From Nostoc edaphicum CCNP1411 (GTDB lineage Bacteria; Cyanobacteriota; Cyanobacteriia; Cyanobacteriales; Nostocaceae): DNA of 64,000 nucleotides. This document shows, piece by piece, positions 26,719 to 36,476 of the stretch. The stretch spans positions 1,116,001-1,180,000 of the forward strand of contig NZ_CP054698.1 of assembly GCF_014023275.1 (NCBI RefSeq). The letters are read 5' to 3'. Under the pieces are notes generated by a model. That model was not told where the DNA came from and ran no database searches. It was given only the letters and a program-made list of their open reading frames with translations. The stretch's first letter is position 1; the number at the start of each line of letters is the position of its first letter. The translations under genes and the position numbers were made by a program.

Positions 26719-26892
26719 TCAAGAGTTGACGAATTCTGGTTCAATACTCTCAATGTAAAAAGTATCACCAGTAGCCAACCATAAACTTTGCAGCAATTCT
26801 TGCCCTTGCATCAATGAATCTCCATTTCCAACTCTGATTTGGGTAAATATTTCAAGGTTTGGGCGACTTTTAATCCTTCTAGGTTGATAATT
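26719..26892 (-). pseudogene. Possible gene remnant
   Basis: A 58-codon open frame with no good start ends in ...WLATGDTFYIESIEPEFVNS and a TGA at 26719. It reads like the well-ordered C-terminus of a protein (RPNLEIFTQIRVGNGDSL), but I recognise no family. It may be the degraded end of a gene once upstream of the MetQ-like gene. Confidence 0.3.
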
Positions 26893-26903
26893 TATTTATA
26901 TAC

Positions 26904-26929
26904 TACGGTAAATCAATAGATTAATAGTA
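26904..26929. promoter_or_regulatory. 26-bp dyad, site B (TACGGTAAATC half-site)
   Basis: TACGGTAAATC-AATA-GATTAATAGTA, centred about 260 bp upstream of the MetQ-like gene, matches site A (21202-21227) at 20 of 26 positions with identical spacing. Its outer arms extend as ACTAC/GTAGT. Confidence 0.55.
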
Positions 26930-27474
26930 GTTTAACTATAAGATTTGCATAGATTTTTGAAAATGGTCAAGATTTACGGACAAGCAACAGAAAATCAAGC
27001 TACCCACACCAACACCATGCCGTAGGTTGCCCTTTTGATGTCGCTTCTAGACATGTACTGGTGAAGCGTGAGCATCCAGCGATCAATAGCAATTTTTTGT
27101 TTTACTTATGTAATATTCGTCAAAAAAATTCCTAAAAATGTATTAAGAAGTACAGTATTTTAGGCAGCGATTAGGTTTATAGGTATTTATCGAACAGAAT
27201 TCAGGAGTCAGAATGGGCTAAACCTTAGCTATCCGCTAACAGGATGAATGTTCTTGAGCAAACAATTTCTGGGGATGGGATAAGCGGATTTCCTGGTCTG
27301 TACGGGTATGATTCACCACTATGTATTTTTCAAACTTACCAGAACAGACTCTCAAAAAAGCAATGCGATCGCGTTTAATTCAGGCGATCGCATAAACAAG
27401 ATTCCTAACTTGTTTAGAGAAGTTGGGAATCTGAGCCTTTCATGACTCAATATCTAATTGGATGCTCCCCATTT
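26930..27474. other. Gene-free region with repeats
   Basis: It contains a partial copy of the AGAATTCAGGAGTCAG repeat (27196-27224), a pair of HIP1 octamers (27366-27393) and a hairpin AGATTCCTAACTT.../AAGTTGGGAATCT near 27398-27432 that could end the minus-strand diguanylate cyclase transcript. Confidence 0.35.
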
Positions 27475-28497
27475 TCACGAAGAAACAGCTTTCAAATGTG
27501 AGGCGTGAGATAAGTAGTTCGAGTCAATCACCCGATTACGCCCAGAAGTTTTAGCCTGTAAGAGACATTGATCGGCACGGTACAGCAGACTTTCTCCTTG
27601 CTCATCATCCTCAGATCGCAGAGAAGCTGTACCCAGACTAATGGTGATATTAATTGCCAGTTTATTGTTGAGTGCAAATGGTTCGTCGCTGACTACGCGA
27701 TTGAGACGACGGGCGACTAATAGTGCTTCGTCATCACTAGTGTTAGCCAGAAGAATTACAAATTCTTCGCCACCATAGCGGAATGCTGTGTCTTGACAGC
27801 GCAGATTGTGGCGCAAACGCTGACATAGTATTTGCAAAATGCGATCGCCTGCTAAATGCCCGTGAGTATCGTTAACTTTCTTAAAATGATCTACATCCAG
27901 AATAATCAAACTCAGAGAAGTTTTTTGAGTCCTAGCTCTTTGAATTTGCCTGGGCAAGTCCCATTCTAAAGCACGACGATTATTTAATTCTGTTAAGGAA
28001 TCGGCTAAGGCGATCGCAGATAACATATCATTTGCCCGAATCAAATCTCGGTATTTTTGTGCTTTCCGCAAGCCAACAGTCAATTGAGCAAATATTAAGC
28101 CATGATTAGCATTCAATTCTGCCAAACTATGGTCTGTTTTTTCTTCAATAAGATGCCAAATATAAGCATCTGCTCCTTGCTTTAGGGCCGCAGCACTCAT
28201 CTCTAATTCTCTATGCCAACCCTTATTTCTATCAGCTAGCTGTTGGGAACGATCCTCGAAGAGAATACAGTATATCCACGATAGTTTTGTCTGGTCTTTC
28301 AACCAAGTGCACAGTTCCATGCTGCCATCTAGGCTAGCCTGTACAAGTATTATATCGGGGGGCGTTGTTTGAATCCGCGATACTGCCTGATTCAAATTGT
28401 CCATAACTTCTACACTAAAAGCGGTCGCATAACGGATCTGATCTGGAAGTGTGGCGATAAAGTAATTTTTTCCAAAGATCAGAATAGAAATATTCAT
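27475..28497 (-). CDS. Diguanylate cyclase with receiver-like N-domain
   Basis: A 340-residue protein. Residues 1-120 have a response-regulator-like fold (NISILIFGKNYFIATL, PDIILVQASLD) without a clear DD...D...K phosphorylation set, so it is probably a degenerate receiver. A GGDEF domain follows from about residue 160 (LADSLTELNNRRALEWDL) with the catalytic GGEEF at 242-246 and the inhibitory RxxD I-site (RCQD, 233-236) five residues before it. It should make cyclic di-GMP with product inhibition. It is monocistronic. Confidence 0.92.
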   Translation of the reverse strand: MNISILIFGKNYFIATLPDQIRYATAFSVEVMDNLNQAVSRIQTTPPDIILVQASLDGSMELCTWLKDQTKLSWIYCILFEDRSQQLADRNKGWHRELEMSAAALKQGADAYIWHLIEEKTDHSLAELNANHGLIFAQLTVGLRKAQKYRDLIRANDMLSAIALADSLTELNNRRALEWDLPRQIQRARTQKTSLSLIILDVDHFKKVNDTHGHLAGDRILQILCQRLRHNLRCQDTAFRYGGEEFVILLANTSDDEALLVARRLNRVVSDEPFALNNKLAINITISLGTASLRSEDDEQGESLLYRADQCLLQAKTSGRNRVIDSNYLSHASHLKAVSS

Positions 28498-29430
28498 TGC
28501 TTTATTTTTTATCCTATTTAAATTTTAAAGAATTAGATTGAGTAGCTTAATGCTTTTGCCTAATACTAAATATGATGTTTTAGGCTGAGTTAATTTTTTG
28601 ATATATATTTTTAAAACCACCAAACTTACACTATTTTTCCAAGTTTAATCTCCTTTTTGGGCTTGAAATTTACTACTACAATTTCTGAAGTATCTCCTTC
28701 TGACAACTAATGTCTTCTTTACACTTTGTTTTTCAAACAGTAAAAATACTGAATATTATATGGATGTATAAAAATGATTGCTGTAGTTTCTTAAGTGCTA
28801 TTTCCCTGAGAAAATTACCAAAAAAATAGCTTGTAATAACCGTCATATTAGTCAGTTAAATTTCTTTTCAAGTAGAAAAATAAAGAAAATATAAAGTTTT
28901 TTCATCCAATTATAAAAACCCAAATTGTATCGTTGAATTAAAAATGTTATTTCCCATAGAACACCTCAGCCTTTTCATTTGCTAATCAGGCTTTTATCAA
29001 GTATTAAGATAGGAGTTAAGTTTCAAAAAACAATGCCAATTAAATAGACAGCAAAACTCCTTTCTACTATGGTTAGTAGCTTTTTTTAACTAATATGCCC
29101 TACGTTTGCAAAGCAAAATTAAAGGGTTAAAGATTCATAATTTAAGTGAGTTATGAATCTTTGCTTAACAACGTTTTCGCAGGAGAAAGAAAATGTTTCT
29201 GCCTACGCTTTATAACTGTTTGTTTATTTAGTTAATTCACATCTTTTTTGTTTGCTGCAACAGCATAAATCCAAAAAAAAAGCTAAATAAAAAACTTGAT
29301 GTCAAAACCTGCCCCTAATGTGGGTAAATTAGTTAGATTCCGCCCGTAGAAGGGCAGAAAAAATATAAAAAATTTTGTTAGCGTCGTCTGAGATATTAAA
29401 ATCTAAACTTCTGTGACAAGTTAGAAGCGA
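28498..29430. other. 933-bp AT-rich region with no supported gene
   Basis: No ORF is convincing. An 11-bp stem AAGATTCATAA/TTATGAATCTT lies at 29130-29162, and GCCCGTAGAAGGGC at 29343-29356 forms a small stem before an A-rich stretch. An untranslated RNA cannot be excluded. Confidence 0.4.
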
Positions 29431-29631
29431 TCAGTAACCTTCAACAGTGTAACCAGCAGCAACAATTACCTGTTTGATTGACTCCTCAGAAGCTGCGGAT
29501 TCCACTATTACAGTTTTAGCGTTAACATCAATATCCACCTTGGCATCAGGTTCCATAACGTGGATAGACTCAGTAATTGTATTTGCACATCCCTCACAAG
29601 CAATATTTGATACTTTCAGTTTTAGTGCCAT
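29431..29631 (-). CDS. Heavy-metal-associated (HMA) domain protein, copper-chaperone-like
   Basis: A 66-residue single HMA domain with the metal-binding CxxC at Cys12/Cys15 (IACEGCANTI) and the typical beta-alpha-beta-beta-alpha-beta end AAGYTVEGY. Such Atx1-like proteins carry Cu(I) in the cytoplasm to P-type ATPases. The CEGC variant instead of CxxC preceded by Met (MxCxxC) is slightly off the Atx1 consensus. No copper ATPase is in the window. Divergent from alaS. Confidence 0.88.
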   Translation of the reverse strand: MALKLKVSNIACEGCANTITESIHVMEPDAKVDIDVNAKTVIVESAASEESIKQVIVAAGYTVEGY

Positions 29632-29875
29632 TTGTTACCTCAGTATGGGTTTTTTAAATTATTTCTTAAGGATTAATCTTAACAATCGAAGCCAGATTGT
29701 GCATCCCGCCAGAGTCAGATAATGGTATAAAAGCGTCCTAATCACTGCATCTTGCTCACCGACTGGCACAATTTGCTGGCAGTAATATGAAACAAAATGC
29801 AAGAATATATAAAGTTATTTATGAAAATACACTTATTTAGTGCCGCCACGCCCAAGTCTAAAGTTAAAAACACCT

Positions 29876-32518
29876 ATGTCTTCAAATCCCCAGTACCTAA
29901 GCGGTAACGAAATTCGCAACATATTTCTCGACTTCTTTGCCAAACGGGAACACCAAATTCTCCCAAGTGCCTCCCTCGTGCCAGAAGACCCAACCGTGCT
30001 GCTGACGATCGCGGGGATGCTACCATTTAAGCCGATATTCTTAGGGCAGCGCACACCAGAATTTAAGCGGGCTACAACTTCACAAAAGTGTATCCGTACC
30101 AACGACATCGAAAATGTTGGACGTACCAAACGGCATCACACCTTTTTTGAGATGCTGGGTAATTTCAGCTTTGGTGATTATTTTAAAGAACAAGCGATCG
30201 CTTGGGGTTGGGAAATCTCTACACAAGTCTTTGGCTTTTCCCCCCAAAATCTGGTTGTCAGTGTTTTTGAAGATGATGATGAAGCCTTTGGAATCTGGCG
30301 CGATCAAATCGGTGTGCCGGTAGCGAGAATTAAACGCTTGGGCGAAGATGATAACTTTTGGGTATCTGGCCCCACTGGCCCTTGCGGCCCTTGTTCGGAA
30401 ATTTATTATGACTTTCACCCAGAACGCGGCGACGAAAATATCGATTTAGAAGACGATTCCCGGTTCATCGAGTTTTACAACCTCGTCTTCATGCAATATA
30501 ACCGGGATGTATCAGGCAATTTAACGCCGCTGCAAAACAAGAATATCGACACCGGCATGGGTTTGGAGAGAATGGCGCAAATCCTCCAAAAAGTACCCAA
30601 TAATTACGAAACTGACCTAATTTTCCCAATTATCCAAACAGCCGCCCAAATTGCTGGCATTGATTACCACAGCAGTGATGAGAAAACCAAAATCTCTCTA
30701 AAAGTTATTGGTGATCATGTTCGTTCTGTTGTCCACATGATTGCTGATGAAATCCGCGCCTCCAACGTGGGACGGGGTTATGTGCTGCGGCGATTAATTC
30801 GGCGGGTGGTGCGTCATGGGCGATTAATTGGGATTTCTGGCGAATTTACTACCCAAGTTGCTGAAACTGCGATCGCACTTTCCGAATCAGCTTACCCTAA
30901 TGTACGCCAACGGGAAGCAGCAATTAAAGCTGAGTTGCAACGGGAAGAATCCAATTTTCTCAGAACTTTGGATAGAGGCGAAAAACTGCTAGAAGAAATT
31001 ATCCAAGAGGTAAAACAGCGAGGGGAAACTAAAATTAGCGGTGAAAGTGTATTTACTCTTTACGATACCCACGGTTTCCCCTTTGAACTTACTCAAGAAA
31101 TTGCTGAGGAAAACAGCCTAACAGTTGATGTTGAAGGATTTCAGAAAGCAATGGAAATCCAACAAGAAGACAGTAGAGGCGCACATGAAACCATCGATTT
31201 AACTGTGCAAGGTTCCCTCGATAAATTAGCAGAACACATCCAAGTCACCGAATTTATTGGCTACACCCAACCGACGGCGACGGCAAAAGTCGAAGCGATT
31301 TTGGTAGAAGGTGTTTGCCAAGAGGAAGTAGAAGCGGGAACAGAAGTGCAAATTGTCCTTGATAAAACGCCATTTTATGCTGAATCTGGGGGACAAATTG
31401 GCGATCGCGGTTATATCTCTGGTGATGGTATTGTAGTTCGGGTAGAAGATGTGAAAAAAGAATCTGATTTCTTTGTTCATTTCGGACGCATCGAACGCGG
31501 TACACTGCGCGTAGGCGATAATGTTACAGCCCAAATTGATCCGGCTTGTCGCCGTCGCGCCCAAGCTAACCATACCGCAACGCACCTGTTGCAAGCGGCA
31601 TTGAAGAAAATTGTTGATGAGGGCATCTCTCAAGCAGGTTCCCTAGTTTCCTTTGACAGATTGCGCTTTGACTTCAACTGTCCCCGCGCATTGACAGCAG
31701 AGGAAGTCCAACGAGTTGAGGAACAGGTGAACAGTTGGATTGCCCAAGCATATACTGCAAAAGTGGAAGTATTACCTTTGGCAGAGGCAAAAGCTAGGGG
31801 TGCTGTTGCCATGTTCGGGGAAAAATACGGCGACGAAGTGCGCGTGATTGACTTTCCTAGCGTATCAATGGAACTATGCGGTGGAACTCATGTTAGTAAC
31901 ACTGCTGAAATTGGCGTGTTTAAGATTATCTCGGAAGCTGGTGTAGCTTCTGGGGTAAGGCGGATTGAAGCTGTTTCGGGGCCAGCAATATTAGATTATC
32001 TCAACCTGCGGGATAAAGTAGTTAAAGATTTAAGCGATCGCTTTAAAGTTAAACCCGAAGAATTACCAGACAGAATCACAAGTCTGCAAAGCGAATTGAG
32101 AAATAGCCAGAAAGAATTAGAAACCTTGAAGGTACAATTAGCGATCGCAAAATCTGACAGCTTGCTACAAACAGCCCAAACCGTAGGCGAACATAAAATT
32201 ATTGTCGCCCAATTAGAAGATGTTGATCCAGAATCATTGAAAACCGCAGCCGAACGCTTACTGCAAAAAATCGGTAACGGTGCAGTGGTACTGGGTTCAG
32301 TTCCCGAAGAGGGGAAAGTTAGTATAGTTGCAGCTTTTAGTTCAGAAGTGAACAAAAAAGGTTTGCAAGCTGGTAAATTTGTAGGTGCGATCGCTAAAAT
32401 CTGCGGCGGCGGCGGCGGCGGAAGACCGAACTTAGCCCAAGCCGGCGGACGCGATGCGAGTAAATTACCAGATGCGTTGGGACAAGCGGAAAGTGATTTA
32501 AAGTCCGCGTTGGGTTAA
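29876..32518 (+). CDS. alaS: Alanyl-tRNA synthetase
   Basis: An 880-residue enzyme, full length for the family; it charges tRNA-Ala. Present are class II motif 2 ([35 protein letters not shown]), GPCGPCSE, the editing-site [11 protein letters not shown] and CGGTH zinc ligands, and a C-Ala domain ending [21 protein letters not shown] place the start at ATG 29876 ([20 protein letters not shown]) because conserved sequence begins there; a GTG 36 bp upstream is possible. Single gene. Confidence 0.97.
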   Translation: MSSNPQYLSGNEIRNIFLDFFAKREHQILPSASLVPEDPTVLLTIAGMLPFKPIFLGQRTPEFKRATTSQKCIRTNDIENVGRTKRHHTFFEMLGNFSFGDYFKEQAIAWGWEISTQVFGFSPQNLVVSVFEDDDEAFGIWRDQIGVPVARIKRLGEDDNFWVSGPTGPCGPCSEIYYDFHPERGDENIDLEDDSRFIEFYNLVFMQYNRDVSGNLTPLQNKNIDTGMGLERMAQILQKVPNNYETDLIFPIIQTAAQIAGIDYHSSDEKTKISLKVIGDHVRSVVHMIADEIRASNVGRGYVLRRLIRRVVRHGRLIGISGEFTTQVAETAIALSESAYPNVRQREAAIKAELQREESNFLRTLDRGEKLLEEIIQEVKQRGETKISGESVFTLYDTHGFPFELTQEIAEENSLTVDVEGFQKAMEIQQEDSRGAHETIDLTVQGSLDKLAEHIQVTEFIGYTQPTATAKVEAILVEGVCQEEVEAGTEVQIVLDKTPFYAESGGQIGDRGYISGDGIVVRVEDVKKESDFFVHFGRIERGTLRVGDNVTAQIDPACRRRAQANHTATHLLQAALKKIVDEGISQAGSLVSFDRLRFDFNCPRALTAEEVQRVEEQVNSWIAQAYTAKVEVLPLAEAKARGAVAMFGEKYGDEVRVIDFPSVSMELCGGTHVSNTAEIGVFKIISEAGVASGVRRIEAVSGPAILDYLNLRDKVVKDLSDRFKVKPEELPDRITSLQSELRNSQKELETLKVQLAIAKSDSLLQTAQTVGEHKIIVAQLEDVDPESLKTAAERLLQKIGNGAVVLGSVPEEGKVSIVAAFSSEVNKKGLQAGKFVGAIAKICGGGGGGRPNLAQAGGRDASKLPDALGQAESDLKSALG

Positions 32519-32547
32519 CCATCTTCCTCAATCCGGTTCGTTAAAAA

Positions 32548-32647
32548 GCTACGGTGTACACACATCTTTGTACAAAACCAAAATCATTGTATATCCTCCT
32601 AAATTCCCCTTAAAAATGAGACTTGGAAGTTGTATGTACACCGTAGC
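32548..32647. mobile_element. MITE family 2 (GCTACGGTGTACACAC ends), copy 1
   Basis: A 100-bp element with ends GCTACGGTGTACACACA and TGTATGTACACCGTAGC as inverted repeats, 30 bp after the alaS stop. Other copies are at 60508-60666 and nested in family 1 copies B and C. Confidence 0.8.
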
Positions 32648-32968
32648 TTACTAAGCTTGGTAACAAAGATTTGGGTGTTCCTCAGTTGCTTAGGAAACGC
32701 TATAACCCTCTTCCATCAATCTAGTACAGCGCGGCGTAATTCGTAATACCAATTTGAAAAAAGAATGCGACAAATATATCATTTGTAGAGACGCGATTCA
32801 TCGCGTCTTTACCCAAGGATGTGTTGCAATCATTAATTGAATTGGTCTTATTAGTAAAAAGTTTCAGTGCATAATATAGCTCAATTGCATAGTATGTACT
32901 GAAAAAATAATTATTCTTTGCCTGTGTTTGTTTACCGATTTACCCAAAGACTCTAATTACTATCGGTA
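32648..32968. other. Repeat-containing gap
   Basis: It holds one end of the family 4 repeat (TAGTACAGCGCGGCG at 32722-32736) and the hairpin GTAGAGACGCGATTCATCGC GTCTTTAC near 32786-32813. No gene is visible. Confidence 0.4.
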
Positions 32969-33700
32969 CTAAGCAAATGGATTTGAACCACCAGCGAATG
33001 GATTTGAACCACCAGCAAATGGATTTGAACCACCAGCAAATGGATTTTGACCACCTGCGAATGGATTTGAACCACCAGCAAATGGATTTTGACCACCTGC
33101 AAATGGATTTGAACCACCTGCGAATGGATTTGAACCACCTGCGAATGGATTTGAACCACCAGCGAATGGATTTGAACCACCAGCAAATGGATTTGAACCA
33201 CCAGCAAATGGATTTGAACCACCCGCGAATGGATTTTGACCACCAGCGAATGGATTTTGACCACCCGCGAATGGATTTGAACCACCTGCAAGTGAGGGGA
33301 TTACGTTATCACCCAGTTCCTCGTTAAGCCTTGAATTAATCTGGTCGTTAATAGTAACTCTCAAACCAAACCCGTCTGGTATTTCAGTTGTGCTGATTTG
33401 GTTGCCAGTACCAGTCAAAGGGTCACGACCGCCACCTGCCGATGGATTTACACCGCCTGCAAAGATATTCCAGAAGTTGTCATCAGCAAAAGGATTACCA
33501 CCATAGGGGAAATCAGTTCCATTATTGCCACTACCACCGAATGGACTATCGCTACCTTGTCCATTACCAAGACCGCTAAATATGTTGGAGAGGTCTTCAT
33601 CACTCAGAACTTCACTCAGACTACCGAAGGGTGAATTTATCAACAGATTGTTCCCACCAGTAGAAGAGTTCCCGCTATCACTATTAATCAAATCTGTCAT
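32969..33700 (-). CDS. Low-complexity protein with 15 GG(S/Q)NPFA heptads
   Basis: A 243-residue protein from ATG 33700, which has AGGAGG 11 bp upstream; longer readings lack such a site. The N-terminal half is Gly/Ser/Asn-rich (DFPYGGNPFADDNFWNIFAGG) with a short ordered segment DGFGLRVTINDQINSRLNEELG. The C-terminal 105 residues are 15 perfect heptads, GGSNPFA (11) or GGQNPFA (4), running right to the stop codon. No signal peptide or known domain. NPF motifs with flanking Gly/Asn suggest a flexible, surface-binding or structural role, which is inference only. Confidence 0.8.
   Translation of the reverse strand: MTDLINSDSGNSSTGGNNLLINSPFGSLSEVLSDEDLSNIFSGLGNGQGSDSPFGGSGNNGTDFPYGGNPFADDNFWNIFAGGVNPSAGGGRDPLTGTGNQISTTEIPDGFGLRVTINDQINSRLNEELGDNVIPSLAGGSNPFAGGQNPFAGGQNPFAGGSNPFAGGSNPFAGGSNPFAGGSNPFAGGSNPFAGGSNPFAGGQNPFAGGSNPFAGGQNPFAGGSNPFAGGSNPFAGGSNPFA
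32972..33286. repeat. 21-bp minisatellite, 15 units, coding
   Basis: Fifteen units of a 21-bp repeat (plus strand GGATTTGAACCACCAGCGAA T) encode the heptads. Third-position differences between units show this is not a recent homogenised array. Confidence 0.9.
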
Positions 33701-34278
33701 TAGAACTAATCCTCCTATTTTTAGCATGAAAATCTTGCTCGCATATAGGAATCCAACTTGAGTCTTGCGAGGTATTGTAAGAATTAAAACTTTATCCGGC
33801 AAGCTTTAAAGCAGATTGGCTTTTCAAAAAAGTATGGGATTCCTATAGCTATTTGAACAGACAAAATTAAGTCCGCTTCATGAATTTCTTGTTTTTTTAG
33901 CCAAACAGTTATTAGTTTTTAGTTTGTAATCTATGCTACTTGCATCTACAATCTATTTGATTTAGCTTCTCAAGACAATAAAAAATATTTTGATAATTTT
34001 GTCAAATCTTTAGATATTTTAATGAATGCTTTAGAAAAAGCGATTAAGATACTTGGTAATAAAGTTAAAATTCCGTTAAATATGATATTGCAATAAACAA
34101 TGTTTTGATAAATTTGCCAAATTTTTAGATATTTAGCATCGTAATTTTGGTTTTGTTCGTCCGAGACACTGTAATTACTTTGAGTTGTTGCCGTAATTTG
34201 CAAAATACGCATTTACATCAGAGGCTCTGACTAAATAATATAGACAAAGCCTCTGAAAAATAATTGATCAGTAGAAAA
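33701..34278. other. AT-rich gap with a degenerate direct repeat
   Basis: No convincing gene. A degenerate direct repeat (TTTTGATAATTTTGTCAAAT near 33989 and TTTTGATAAATTTGCCAAAT near 34102) spaced about 113 bp lies in the middle. The strong ribosome site of the heptad protein is at its left edge. Confidence 0.4.
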
Positions 34279-34701
34279 CTAGAACTCTACACCATGTTTC
34301 TTGGCAACTTCAGTTAGTTTTTCATACTGATGTTGTGATGCTTGAGTTAATATCTCTTCAGCCTGTTCTTTAGTACTTCCCTCTTTAGGAATTAAATACT
34401 TAACATAAAGAGATACAAAATCGGCAGCGATCGCTAAACCTGATAAATTATGTTTGTCAGCTTCCTTACCTGCGATCGCAGCTACCAAACCGGCTTTAAT
34501 TGGGTCTGGTTTTACTTTCATAAACTGCTCGACAAGTTTAGGAACATAGTCTTCTGGTGGCAAATTATCTAACTTACTTCTATCAGGAGTAAAGTTACAT
34601 TCTGCGGCTTGAGCTTGCTCTAAAACACACCATTCTATGTATTCTTGCAATGCTGCATCGGGAACGCGAGGGAGATAATTATGTAGCGCTAAATCAGACA
34701 C
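34279..34701 (-). CDS. Hypothetical helical protein
   Basis: A 140-residue protein from a GTG start, MSDLALHNYLPRVPDAALQE.... It appears all-helical and charged; motifs CVLEQAQAAECNFTPDRSKL and LIPKEGSTKEQAEEILTQAS do not match a family I know. There is no signal peptide. Codon use and repeats of GCGATCGC inside it look native. No operon partner. Confidence 0.6.
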   Translation of the reverse strand: MSDLALHNYLPRVPDAALQEYIEWCVLEQAQAAECNFTPDRSKLDNLPPEDYVPKLVEQFMKVKPDPIKAGLVAAIAGKEADKHNLSGLAIAADFVSLYVKYLIPKEGSTKEQAEEILTQASQHQYEKLTEVAKKHGVEF

Positions 34702-34941
34702 AAGCTTACCGTGTAAATTGCTGTTTTATGCAAATGCATTAAGGCAAGCCTAACGCACTGTTTCTATAAGTTTTAGTGTGTTACGCTACGAGTTTTGAAT
34801 ATAAGGCATTGGGAATAGGGCATTGGGAATAGGTTATTTATCCCTCATTTTCCCCAAATTTATCTTTTGGGCAATCGCTTAGGTAGATGGTTAATCCAGT
34901 AAGCTGTAAGTAACCCTAGTTGGAGAAATGGAGCGCGAAAC

Positions 34942-35145
34942 ATGACACTCACTGAGCTACTTCCTGCTGTCAGGAAACTCTCTATATCAGAAAAAATTAA
35001 GCTAATCCGCATTTTGGCGGAAGAATTGGATACCAACAAAGATATTTCACCTCTCGAACCATTTAAAACCTATGATTTGCCTACACCCTACAATTCGTTT
35101 GGTGCAGGTGAAATTCTCATGCAAGCCTTGAAACAGGAAGATTAG
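34942..35145 (+). CDS. Small protein upstream of a retropepsin-like gene, antitoxin-like
   Basis: A 67-residue protein, MTLTELLPAVRKLSISEKIK..., with GGAG upstream. The N-terminal helix resembles the LSxxEKLxLIxxLAEEL pattern of small antitoxins and addiction-module proteins. It ends 10 bp before the aspartic-protease-like gene, so the two are almost certainly one transcript. Its role as a regulator or partner of that protein is inference. Confidence 0.65.
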   Translation: MTLTELLPAVRKLSISEKIKLIRILAEELDTNKDISPLEPFKTYDLPTPYNSFGAGEILMQALKQED

Positions 35146-35155
35146 GTCTGACCAC

Positions 35156-35563
35156 ATGCGATTCAAATACTCGACCACTGACCCTTCCCAAAATGAGTTT
35201 GACAGTTTGCCACGGATTTCACTGCGTCTTTGTCTAGGTGATAGAGCGGTTGAAGCTCTTGGACTGGTGGACAGTGGTGCGACTGTAAATGTTCTACCCT
35301 ATGAAACTGGTATTGAGTTAGGTGGGGTTTGGGATGATAATAGGGCGATTATTCAATTAGCAGGCAACCTGAGCAATATGCCAGCAATGCCATTCTTTGC
35401 AAACGTTGAGATCGGTAACTTTGCGCCAGTTCAACTGGCATTTGCTTGGGTGAAAAGAGCGAATGTACCCTTGATTCTTGGACAGACAAACTTTTTCCTA
35501 GAGTTTGATGTGTGTTTCTACCGTTCCAAACTTGAATTTGAGATTGAACCAAAATCTGAGTAA
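35156..35563 (+). CDS. Retropepsin-like aspartyl protease domain protein
   Basis: A 135-residue protein with the single-domain aspartic protease signature LGLVDSGATVNVLPYETG (catalytic Asp39-Ser-Gly-Ala) and the downstream hydrophobic-hydrophobic-Gly motif VPLILGQTNFFLEFDV. Like retroviral protease it would need to dimerise to form an active site. Such proteins occur in many cyanobacteria, often beside small antitoxin-like genes, with unknown substrates. It is followed by hicB 40 bp downstream. Confidence 0.82.
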   Translation: MRFKYSTTDPSQNEFDSLPRISLRLCLGDRAVEALGLVDSGATVNVLPYETGIELGGVWDDNRAIIQLAGNLSNMPAMPFFANVEIGNFAPVQLAFAWVKRANVPLILGQTNFFLEFDVCFYRSKLEFEIEPKSE

Positions 35564-35603
35564 TAAATATAATCTGTGAGGCGATGTCTACGACGATTGT
35601 GAT

Positions 35604-35813
35604 ATGAAAACTTTTACTGCGATCGCTGAAAGAGATCCTGATACTAAGTTCTATGTTGGCTATGTCCCTGGCTTTTCTGGAGCGCATTCTCAAGGTGAAA
35701 CCTTGGATGAATTGCAGGAAAATTTGCCTGAAGTTATTGAGATGCTTCTAGAGGACGAGGATCTGGTATTCGAGACAGAGTTTGTAGGTATACAACAGAT
35801 TGTGGTTCAGTAG
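35604..35813 (+). CDS. hicB: HicB-family antitoxin
   Basis: A 69-residue protein with the degenerate RNase-H-like HicB fold: MKTFTAIAERDPDTKFYVGY, VPGFSGAHSQGETLDELQEN, LPEVIEMLLED. It has no C-terminal DNA-binding extension, so it is the short form. The toxin reading frame follows 3 bp later but is interrupted. Confidence 0.88.
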   Translation: MKTFTAIAERDPDTKFYVGYVPGFSGAHSQGETLDELQENLPEVIEMLLEDEDLVFETEFVGIQQIVVQ

Positions 35814-35816
35814 ACC

Positions 35817-36038
35817 ATGAGTAATATTCCTATTCTGAAACCCCAATAAGTTGTACGAATATTGGAGAAGCTTGGGTTTGTGGAGGTGCGTCAGAAAGGC
35901 TCACACAAACAGTTTCGACACGGAGATGGACGAGGAACAACAGTCCCATTCCACAAAGGGCGTGACATTTCACCAAGGTTGCTACGACAGATTGCGAGTG
36001 ATATTGGTTTGACGATTGAAGAAATGCTGGAGTGGTGA
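35817..36038 (+). pseudogene. hicA: HicA-family toxin with in-frame stop at codon 11
   Basis: Reading from ATG 35817 gives MSNIPILKPQ, then TAA (35847-35849), then 62 more codons of a clear HicA: VVRILEKLGFVEVRQKGSHK with the catalytic GSH, RGTTVPFHKGRDISPRLL and LTIEEMLEW ending at TGA 36036-36038. A single base change (GAA or CAA to TAA) explains the break. A shorter protein from a downstream GTG/TTG would lack part of the first helix. Either an inactivated toxin or a sequence error. Confidence 0.85.
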
Positions 36039-36077
36039 TGAGGTTTAACACTTAAGCAAAAATCAAATGTTAAAATC

Positions 36078-36476
36078 TCACGATTTGGCTGCCCAAAGTA
36101 GGGAAATGTCGTACTGATTAAACATTGAATCGGCACTCACAAGCGTCATATTTCCTATCTGAGCCTGTGCAATCAACATTCTGTCAAAAGGATCTCGGTG
36201 ATGTAAAGGCAATGCAGCCGCTTGTAAAGCATGAGCAGCTGTAATCTCTAGCGATCGCATTGCCAACACCGTCATCCGACTAGAAATATAACTGTCTAGG
36301 GGATCTGCCAGTGGTAACTTGCCGATCGCAACTTTGATCCCCATTTCCCAAATACTGGCAACTGAGAGCCACAATTCATTTCTTTCATCGGCAATATGGG
36401 CGATTGCTGCTTCATTCAAAAGCTCTGGTTGGGTAAACCACCATAACCAGCACTGCGTATCTAGCAAAAGTTTCAC
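36078..36476 (-). CDS. PIN-domain toxin, VapC-like
   Basis: A 132-residue PIN nuclease: LLLDTQCWLWW with the first acidic residue Asp6, ASIWEMGIKVAIGKL with Glu, and HHRDPFDRMLIAQAQ with the conserved Asp pair. The start GTG shares one base with the TAG stop of the antitoxin gene, the usual toxin-antitoxin arrangement. Expected to cleave RNA when released from its antitoxin. Confidence 0.92.
   Translation of the reverse strand: MKLLLDTQCWLWWFTQPELLNEAAIAHIADERNELWLSVASIWEMGIKVAIGKLPLADPLDSYISSRMTVLAMRSLEITAAHALQAAALPLHHRDPFDRMLIAQAQIGNMTLVSADSMFNQYDISLLWAAKS

Noticed and set aside
32953..33327. Alternative open frames on both strands across the NPFA minisatellite
   Set aside because: They are shadows of the 21-bp repeat; the frame with AGGAGG and a non-repetitive N-terminal half is preferred.
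33970..34212. An 80-codon minus-strand frame in an AT-rich gap
   Set aside because: Low-complexity Ile/Lys/Ser-rich translation with a degenerate direct repeat inside; no ribosome site or family.
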